From the NCBI GenBank assembly GCA_003049485.1, contig PYST01000033.1, forward strand, positions 1 to 64,000: DNA of 64,000 bases, in the 5' to 3' direction. Below are positions 57,062 through 64,000 of this stretch, piece after piece. A model generated the notes under the pieces. It worked only from the letters and a program-made list of their open reading frames with translations, was not told where the DNA came from and ran no database searches. The position numbers and the translations under genes were made by a program. The stretch's first letter is position 1; each line of letters begins with the position of its first letter. This DNA is from Ophioceras dolichostomum (Eukaryota > Ascomycota > Sordariomycetes > Magnaporthales > Ophioceraceae).

Positions 57062-58859
57062 CTACTTCTCAGACTTGGGGACGTTCGGGGCATCAGCCGC
57101 CGCCGCGGCAGCTTCTGGCGTGTTCGTGTTCGCCGTCGCGTCGGCAGCAGCACCGCCTTGTTTCTTGTCCTTGCCCTTCTTCTTCGACTCCTTGTCCTTC
57201 TTGATGGCGGCCTCGGCGACCAGCAGCTCGAAGGCCATGTAGTCGCCCTCTTCCTCGGGAGATCTGGCTGCCTGTAGTAGTAGAAAGAAAGAAAGAAAGA
57301 AAGAAAGGTCAGCAAAGGAGTTTCTTGTATGAAGCGCGGGGGAAAGGGGAAAGGAGAATAGAAACAGAATATCTTTTTCTTACCTTAGCACATATTTCTC
57401 CAATAATGAGCAAAGCCTCAGCCCTCTCCAGCCTCTTCGTCAGCGGCACCTTCTTGTCGTTGAGCACTGCGTCGCAAACCTCGCGCAGCACGGACTGGAT
57501 CTCGAACTTGGAGCCCCTCCACGCCGCCGTGAGGATCTTGCCCGTGACCCTCCGCTCGTACTCCATCTTCCTCTCGTCCGTCCACTCCTCCCCGCCCTTC
57601 TCCTCCATGCGCGCCATCTCCTCCATGGTCTGCTGCGCGTCGATGGCCGAGCTTATCGTGCCCCACGTCTCCTTCACGAGCGTGCCCTTGTCCTTCACCC
57701 TCGAGAAGAAGCCCCCCATCCCGAAGAACTTTTGGCTGCGTAGCAGAGAAGTCGCCTTGGACACGTACGTCGCGCCGATGGCGTGCAGTATGTCCAGCCC
57801 GAAGGACTCCATCTTGAGGTTCTCGATCTCGAGCCGCGTCTTCTCGGAGAAGGCCCGCGTCACGTCCGCGCCCTTGTCGGTCTCGGTCCACACGCTGATG
57901 CGGTCCACGAGCTTGCGCGCGAGCGTGTCGACGCGCTCCTGCCGAATGCGCGCCCGCTCCTTCTCGTACGCCGCTAGCTGCTCCCGCTGCTCCTTGCTGA
58001 AGGCGCCCTTCTTGTTGCGCGCGTCGCGCCGCGCCTTCTCGTCGTCGGCGGCGGAGGATGATCCAGCATCGTCCGCGGGGCGGTCCATGAGCGCGGGGCG
58101 GAGCGGGATCGCGTGGCGGCCGGGGGTGGAGCGGCCGGAGGCTGAGGGCGTGGGCGTCGAGGTGCGGGACTGGTTCGGGGACAGGCCCGGCGAGGCGCCA
58201 CCGGCACCAGCTTCGTAGGCTTTGGTGGATCCCCCGCCGGAGGAGGCTTCGTAGCTTTTAAACTCTGATGATGACCCTTGCTGCTTCTCGTCCTCGACGA
58301 CGACCACCGGCCGTGGTGGGTAAGGCGGGGGGGCATCTCCACCGCTTGTGCCTGGGCTATTGGTCTCGCTCGTCGCCCACGTCTTCTTCTCCTTTTCCGT
58401 ATCCTTCATGCTTTCCTTAACAGCGTCGCTCGTGCCGGGGAACTCGGCGTCGTCACCGCCGGCAGCAGCGCTGGCAGCAGCCTCCTCCTCCTCCTCCTCG
58501 GTCTGCATCGTGATGTCCATGGTGGCGGTCAGATCCTTCATCAGGCTGATCTCGCCGATCCAGTCGACGAAGGCGTCGCCGCCGAAGATGCTGCTGAAGA
58601 ACTCGGCCGGGTCGGCGAAGCCCTCGGAGGGCTTGGCGTGGTCCTTCCCGTACTTGTCGTACGCCTTGCGCAGGTCCGAGTCCGAGAGCACCTGGTAAGC
58701 TTCGCCGATCGCCTGGAATTTCGCGTGCGCCGTCGGGTCGTTGTGGTTCTTGTCCGGGTGGTGGATGATGGCCAGTTTCCGGTAGGCCTTCTTGATTTCC
58801 AGCTCCGTCGCCGTGGGCTTCACGCCCAGCTGGTCGTAGTAGCTCGTGTCGACCACCAT
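57062..58859 (-). CDS. J-domain protein (Caj1/Djp1 type)
   Basis: Two exons, 58859-57384 and 57271-57062, with a 112-bp intron (GTAAGA donor, CTACAG acceptor) in phase 0 and a product of 561 residues. The N-terminal J domain (about 5-72) has the HPD motif at 34-36, needed to stimulate Hsp70 ATPase. It is followed by an acidic Glu-rich linker, a long Ser/Pro/Gly-rich linker and a conserved DnaJ-X-like C-terminal domain (about 295-490, with KLVDRISVWTETDKG, LHAIGATYVSKA and VLREVCDAVLNDKKV). The last exon adds a Lys/Ala-rich tail ending PKSEK. No Gly/Phe or zinc-finger region exists, so it is a class III J-protein like yeast Caj1 and Djp1 (peroxisomal protein import). Which of the two is orthologous cannot be told. 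Confidence 0.93.
57283..57307 (+). repeat. GAAA microsatellite within an intron
   Basis: Six GAAA units; on the transcribed minus strand they form a CTTT pyrimidine tract ending about 10 nt before the acceptor of the J-domain gene's intron. Confidence 0.9.
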
Positions 58860-60571
58860 CGTTGCTGTGCGTGTCTGTGTGTGATGCTATTGTTTCTGGT
58901 CCACCTCCTTTCCCCGGTGCCGAGTACTGTCGCCGGCAGGTTTATTCTGCGAGCAAGCTGTCTTAGAGGTATGCTGCTGCTTCGTTCCGTGCGGGGGACG
59001 GGTATGAGGTCTGGTGGGCCAGAGGCAAAGAGCGGAAGTGCGTGAAACTTCTTCGCAGAATTTAGTACAAGCGCAATGAAGCGATCCTCAGCTCGCAGAT
59101 AGGGCAATAAACAAAACAACAGGATATACGCTGGTGCCACGAACTGACGATTTGCCGGCGCAACCGAGATGGGTAAGCGTGAGACGGGATTATTACGTAC
59201 CAGTCGATTGTTCTGATTTCTTAATTTTTATCTTCTTTGTTTTCGCCTCGTCGTCCCCAGTGATTATCTCCTGGTGACAAGGGAGCACACACGCCGAGCA
59301 ACTTCAGCCCCAGCGATTACGTCGTTGCTAGTGCTTGCTAGTAAGGGGCCTCCTCGCCCGTGGGATCCGGTTTGGCGGGGATAACACGCTGCAGCATTCA
59401 TGCAGGGTGGGGTTCAATCCGTGCTGTCACTCCAGCGTTGTTGCAGGATCAAAAGGAATGGAAAATGATAGTCTGTGACGAGGAAATCCTCTGGTCTTTT
59501 CTAACAAAAGAGAGAATATGAAAACATTGAATCCTGGCACAATGTCTGTACGGAAATATCATTGTGAGTCGAACGACAAGAGAATGATTGGTGTTCGTGG
59601 CCTTTTCCCTGCAGGCATCAGCTGTTAGGCTGCACAATTGAATGAATTCTTTCCAGCTGAGAGAACATGCATGTAAACCCCTCACAGCCTCGCGTCGATG
59701 TCATCGGTTGACGCGGACACCGTCAGCGCGAGGCGCCCGACGGCACATTCACCACTACCGCACGAAGTCAAACTTTCTATAGCCGTCCCGTGACTTCTGC
59801 TCACAGAATCACTTTCGTACCGAAACATCCTTGACGTCGTGGAAGACGACTACGGCTCCTGCTGTGGTCGTGGTTGACGTTTCATCAAATTCCTTCGATG
59901 TTATTCGGTAATGTTGATCGCTCTCTTGAAAGAAAGAGGCATGATCAAGTGGTGTGTCGTGTGAAGTGTTATCTAGAACCACCACGAGATGTGATATAAT
60001 ACAAGGCCATTCGCTTCCTCCTTCTTTCTCACCAAGTCTCTTTCCAGCATCTTTTTGTGTCTGGGGGTATCTGATTATACATACATAAGGAAAAGAGAAA
60101 GCGTTGAGCTCAAAAGGTTTGTTCAGTCCAAGTTTGATGATCGACATAGGAAAAGGCGGTTTTCTGATGTATGGAGCAGGGGTCGCAGATGGTATGCATA
60201 GAGAAGACCGAGTCCGCGATAAATATGTAGAGGTAGACAAGTGAAAGAACGCCGGATGCTCCGAATATCCCCCCCGCGCGTTATCTTGCCCCAATATAAT
60301 GCTTTGATGTGAGAGAGAGGAAAGGGAGAAAGGAAGGAAAGAAAACGGCAGATGGTGAATGAATACTTGGCAAATAAGATGCAGAGAAAAAGGGAAGCAC
60401 AGAGAAACAGGAGAGAAAGAAGATATTCCATGAGTGGTGATGTGCATGTTGCAAAGCGCAAGGCCGTTAAAGACATTCAAGACATTCAGAGATCCGGTTG
60501 ACACCATATGTCTAAATTGAACCACTCCCCGACGATCGCGGCGAGCATGTGCCGCTACTCATCGTGCGACC
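58860..60571. other. Intergenic region
   Basis: 5' flank of the J-domain gene and 3' flank of the coiled-coil gene, both on the minus strand. A 238-codon minus-strand frame at 59809-60525 is probably 3' untranslated sequence by chance: it is low in complexity and resembles no protein. Confidence 0.45.
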
Positions 60572-63127
60572 TCATCCGCCGTCACCAGGCAGATCGACCC
60601 CACTATCTCGATCGGTCGCCTGCTCCTTGACGCCGTCGAGCAGGATCGAGTCCTCGTCCACGTCTCCATGGCCAAAGTCCACAACAACCGCGCGCATCTC
60701 CTCCGCGTCGCGCGGCTGTGCGCCGACCTCGTCTTCGTCGTCGTCAGGCTGCACGAGCACGTGGCCCCCGATCTCGACCTCGCTGACGCGCACCTGGTAC
60801 TCTAGAGCCCGCTTGCCCTCCCGGATCAGCTCCTCAGTCCATCCCAGGCACCTCTTGAGGCTCTGGTTGATCTTCTGGCTGTCGATCAGGAGCTGCTGGT
60901 GCTTGGTCAGGTCGAGCCGGAGGCGCTTCTCGTCGCGTTTGCGGTGCCGCGCATCTCGCGCCGCCATCGTGCTCGGGCTGAGCTGGGGGCGGCTGGAGGA
61001 GGACATGGACCCGTCGTACTCCGAGTCGTCGGAGGCACCCTCGCAGGAATCCACGTCCTCGTCTTCGTCCTCGTCTTCATCTTCATCCTCGCTGAGGTCA
61101 TCCAGCCCGAGGTGCGGGTCGCGCAGCGGTCCCTCCACGGTCGAGTCCGAAACTATCCGACTGCTGGTCCGGGAAAGGGGCCCCACAGATGCCAGAGAAA
61201 GCCGTCCAGAGCGGGACAGTCGCCTGTAGCGCCGCAGTTCGGCCGTCTGCTTGCGCAGTTGGCGCTCCAGGGTGCGGTTGATAGCTTCGAGGCTGGCGTT
61301 GGTGATCTCCAGGTCCTGTACCTTCCGTTCGCGGCGCGCGTTAATCACCAGCTCGTCGAGCGGGTCCTTCGGCTTTGTTGGACTCCTCAGGGGTTCATCG
61401 CCTTGGGAGGCCTCGTCGCCGCCCTCTTCATCATCGTCGGTCTCCTCCTCGAGATCCTCAGCAGCCTGTAGGATGGCTGCAAAGCCCAAAGTCGAGCTTG
61501 ACATGGCTGCTACAGGCATGATTGTTGGCGAGGACGCCTGGGAAGAAGGGTGAGATGAAGCGACACGAGCTACGGCCGGGGGAAGATCGGCCATATTCAG
61601 CGAGCCCGCCCGGCTATGGGATAACCTGGCCTTGGGAGGAGTAGTGTCGTTGCTTGGTTTGCGGACCATCAACGGACTCGACATCGGCATACCATAGGCG
61701 AGAGATGGTGCCTGGACGGGCCATCCACCAACCAGAGATGGCGATTTCGAGGTTGAGCCGTACGATGGCTGTTTTAATGGCGAAACTGGCCTCTGCCCTG
61801 TGAAGGTCGCGGAAGGGTTTGCAGACGTAGGGGCCCGGCTATTCGTCACCCTAGACGACGCCGACATGACGGATGGCGGCCTCGGAGGGGGTGTAAATGT
61901 CGCCCTTGGAGACGGGAGAAGGTCAGGCGTGCCATTCGCATACACGAACTTGGCGGATGGTTGCGCCGCCAAAGGAGGACTGAACGCCGACGAGGCGGGC
62001 ATTGGGGAAGAAGTGCCAACGACGCTTCCCCCGGAGCTCTTTGGGGGTATGCTAGCGCCATTGGCATAGCAGAAAGTCGAGGCCTTCTGCAGCGTGGGTG
62101 CGCCAAATGGCCGAGGGTGTTGAGCCTGCGGCTGCGGGCTCTTTGCTGCTGCCGCTGCGCTGCTAGCGTAGAAGAACTTGGAGTCCATGGGGCTGGGGCT
62201 GTTATTGCTTTGCGGTGCGGGCAATGGGCTGAAGGTGACTCCTTGCCTTCGAGTCAGCCCTTCACCGCCAGCCACCTCGACACCGAATACCAAGTGATCG
62301 CGATCGCCATTGCTCAAAGGCCTCGCCGTGTTGTCCCACGAGTCGGTGTTCTCGGGCTGCGGGGTCCCGTTAGGTGTGGAGTTGGCACTGTCGAGGCGGC
62401 TTTGTCTCTTGCCGGAACGTGGCGTGATGTTGGCATGGGTAATGAAGGCGGAGACCGGCGATGCGAATTCTTCCCGGAGCGGGGAATCGTGATCGTTGAG
62501 CAAGGCGTCGGGCCTGGCTGTTCTTCTTGGGAGAGGAGTCGAGGCGACGACGGGGTTCGGTCGTTGGTGGTGTTGTGATTGTTGAGGGGTGGTTGCCGTG
62601 GTCGCTGTTGTTGACGTTGTTATTGTTGATTTGCTACCGGCAATTTTCGGGGTCAAAGGCGTGCGGTTGACCGGCTTCGCCAATGTCGGCATCTGAGGCT
62701 GCCTGGCCGTGTTCGTCGGTGGCATTTTTGTCGAGGAAGCGCCGTTTGTGGCTTTCATGGCCCTTTGTGGTGTGCTCGTAGAGACAGTCAACAAAGGTGC
62801 GGTAAAGTTTCGCGTCGGCGTGGTCGCGGCGGTTGCAACAACATTGCGATCTTTAAGTCGCAGAGGAGTTCGACGATGAGACACCAGTGAAGCCGTGGTA
62901 CGAGTTGTGGTGGCTGTTATCCGGCCACCAACTAGTGGTGATTTAGCGGCCGCAATGGCCAGCGCAGGTGCCGAGGGTGTCTTTCTGAGTGAATTGGCGA
63001 TCTTGTTCTCGTCGGGTCTCGCTTTTCCTGCCGCGACGAGAGGTGTTGTCGTTCTTCGAACAGTTGAAAGCCGTGAGCTTGGCCGTGTTACAGCTACAGC
63101 AGGTTTCTCGGTGTTGAGTGCACGCAT
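60572..63127 (-). CDS. Conserved-looking coiled-coil protein of unknown function
   Basis: A single frame of 851 codons from ATG 63127 to 60572. The N-terminal 580 residues are Ser/Thr/Pro-rich with few acidic residues and low in complexity. They contain three copies of a short motif: FFYAS (318-322), FCYANG (352-357) and FVYANG (394-399). Predicted coiled coils cover about 589-640 (Arg/Glu/Leu-rich, LEITNASLEAINRTLERQ) and about 720-790 (RLRLDLTKHQQLLIDSQK), separated by an acidic run (DEDEDEDEDED). The C-terminal 60 residues are acidic. No membrane segment, signal peptide or enzymatic motif was seen. The mix of disorder and coiled coil suggests a scaffolding or regulatory role, but this is inference. 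No family name was recognised. Confidence 0.8.
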   Translation of the reverse strand: MRALNTEKPAVAVTRPSSRLSTVRRTTTPLVAAGKARPDENKIANSLRKTPSAPALAIAAAKSPLVGGRITATTTRTTASLVSHRRTPLRLKDRNVVATAATTPTRNFTAPLLTVSTSTPQRAMKATNGASSTKMPPTNTARQPQMPTLAKPVNRTPLTPKIAGSKSTITTSTTATTATTPQQSQHHQRPNPVVASTPLPRRTARPDALLNDHDSPLREEFASPVSAFITHANITPRSGKRQSRLDSANSTPNGTPQPENTDSWDNTARPLSNGDRDHLVFGVEVAGGEGLTRRQGVTFSPLPAPQSNNSPSPMDSKFFYASSAAAAAKSPQPQAQHPRPFGAPTLQKASTFCYANGASIPPKSSGGSVVGTSSPMPASSAFSPPLAAQPSAKFVYANGTPDLLPSPRATFTPPPRPPSVMSASSRVTNSRAPTSANPSATFTGQRPVSPLKQPSYGSTSKSPSLVGGWPVQAPSLAYGMPMSSPLMVRKPSNDTTPPKARLSHSRAGSLNMADLPPAVARVASSHPSSQASSPTIMPVAAMSSSTLGFAAILQAAEDLEEETDDDEEGGDEASQGDEPLRSPTKPKDPLDELVINARRERKVQDLEITNASLEAINRTLERQLRKQTAELRRYRRLSRSGRLSLASVGPLSRTSSRIVSDSTVEGPLRDPHLGLDDLSEDEDEDEDEDEDVDSCEGASDDSEYDGSMSSSSRPQLSPSTMAARDARHRKRDEKRLRLDLTKHQQLLIDSQKINQSLKRCLGWTEELIREGKRALEYQVRVSEVEIGGHVLVQPDDDEDEVGAQPRDAEEMRAVVVDFGHGDVDEDSILLDGVKEQATDRDSGVDLPGDGG

Positions 63128-64000
63128 CTTGGCGTTGTTTGTCTGCCGCGGATTGCGACCCTCTGACTGGCTGACATTTCCGGGTGGCTGCCAACCCTGA
63201 TAGTGGGCTGGCCACTGTCCCGAGAGCCTATTTCTCCCGGCACTCTGACCACAGTTGCAGTATCGGATCGGAAACTTCAGGATTTTGTGTGAAGATAGGA
63301 AGAAAAGAACGACACAACTTCAAAAACGCGAACCTTTCAAGTGAGCAGCAAACATTACCGTTATACGAATTCTGTATAGCATCCTAGCTCCTCTACCAGC
63401 TTTTGGGATTCTGCTTCCGGCGACCATAACAACAACCTTACTCGGATGTTTTGTTTTCGTTGCCCCAACCCAATCTCATTCCGTTGTTTATCTTCATGCG
63501 TTATATGCACAACCCGCCTGTCTTAGGTCCCCCCATCCCAGTTCGCCAGTATATTTCCGCGTCATTGGGGAGGGCATCCTGGGCGGTTCCTCGCCATAGT
63601 TCAGTCGAATATAGCGGGGTTCGACCCGTCGAGCTGGCGCCCCGCCGTCAGCTGCAGCGCGACAACGAGGGAAAGCACCGATTGTTGGGCAAACTTTCGG
63701 CTCTGGGTGGTTGCGTTCGTGCACACACCTCAGGCTGTGCTCCCCCAAACAACTTGCAGAAAAGAACAATTTGAGGCTCTGGAGTTTTGATGCGAAAAAA
63801 AGAATGTGCAAATCTGCAAGGGCAGCCACTGAGAGTTTGGACCTTTCCACCTGCATGTGCCGTGCTAGCAGTCTACCCTTGCGCTGAACCTTGCCTATCG
63901 TATCACATCCGATCACGCTCAACTTCTTGACGGGTTCCACAGACCAACAACAGCCAACCCCACCAACTAACGCAACTGCCTGTGATGGTGCGATAGCATT
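63128..64000. promoter_or_regulatory. 5' flank of the coiled-coil gene
   Basis: Upstream region for the minus-strand gene at 60572-63127, cut by the window edge. Small frames on both strands lack protein character. No other gene is supported. Confidence 0.45.

Noticed and set aside
59809..60525. A 238-codon minus-strand frame downstream of the coiled-coil gene
   Set aside because: It starts just after that gene's stop on the same strand, is Ser/Phe/Leu-rich without domain resemblance, and is better explained as 3' untranslated sequence.
1..64000. CRISPR arrays, bacterial insertion sequences or plasmid origins
   Set aside because: No regularly spaced repeats with unique spacers, no transposase and no bacterial signals; the DNA is clearly fungal.

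Overview
The window is nuclear DNA of a filamentous ascomycete (Pezizomycotina, most likely Sordariomycetes). This rests on short spliceosomal introns (about 70-190 bp, GTAAGT/GTGAGT-type donors, CTAAC/CTAAT branch points), long uninterrupted exons, C/T-rich leaders, gene families typical of these fungi (FMN-less CPR-like reductase, Frm2/Hbn1-type nitroreductase, DUF7708/NB-ARC/TPR proteins) and an intron-bearing tRNA-Met(CAT). There are no bacterial-type operons. One assembly gap (N run) lies at 28651-28743. Intron positions were worked out by eye from reading frame, splice signals and family conservation; no transcripts or searches were available.

Layout. 1-5823: no convincing gene. 5824-7833 (+): FMN-less cytochrome P450 reductase-like flavoprotein. 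10510-11458 (+): nitroreductase with a probable mitochondrial presequence. 13303-15141 (-): mitochondrial phosphatidylserine decarboxylase Psd1, divergent from 16087-18824 (+), a Usa1/HERP-like ubiquitin-like membrane protein of ER-associated degradation. 18825-29690: about 10.9 kb without a recognisable gene, upstream of 29691-35432 (+), a 1913-residue disordered protein ending in a degenerate methyltransferase-like domain. 36689-37213 (-): small orphan gene.

About 38.2-45.1 kb is an accessory island: a decayed NLR-type gene (DUF7708/NB-ARC/TPR, +), an apparently intact multispanning membrane protein (-) and a decayed protein-kinase-like gene (-). The in-frame stops in both relics are all TAG, as expected from CAG to TAG changes. 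From 45875 the window returns to housekeeping genes: JmjC protein (+), proteasome assembly chaperone 4 (-) divergent from a carnosine N-methyltransferase-like gene (+), a short-chain dehydrogenase (-), tRNA-Met and tRNA-Glu, a Caj1/Djp1-type J-domain protein (-) and a coiled-coil protein of unknown function (-).

The genes do not form one pathway. The links that can be argued are shared divergent promoters (Psd1 with the Usa1-like gene; PAC4 with the methyltransferase), a loose protein-quality-control theme (Usa1-like, PAC4, J-protein), and the NLR/membrane protein/kinase island, which resembles fungal heterokaryon-incompatibility or immunity-like loci but is at least partly dead in this strain.
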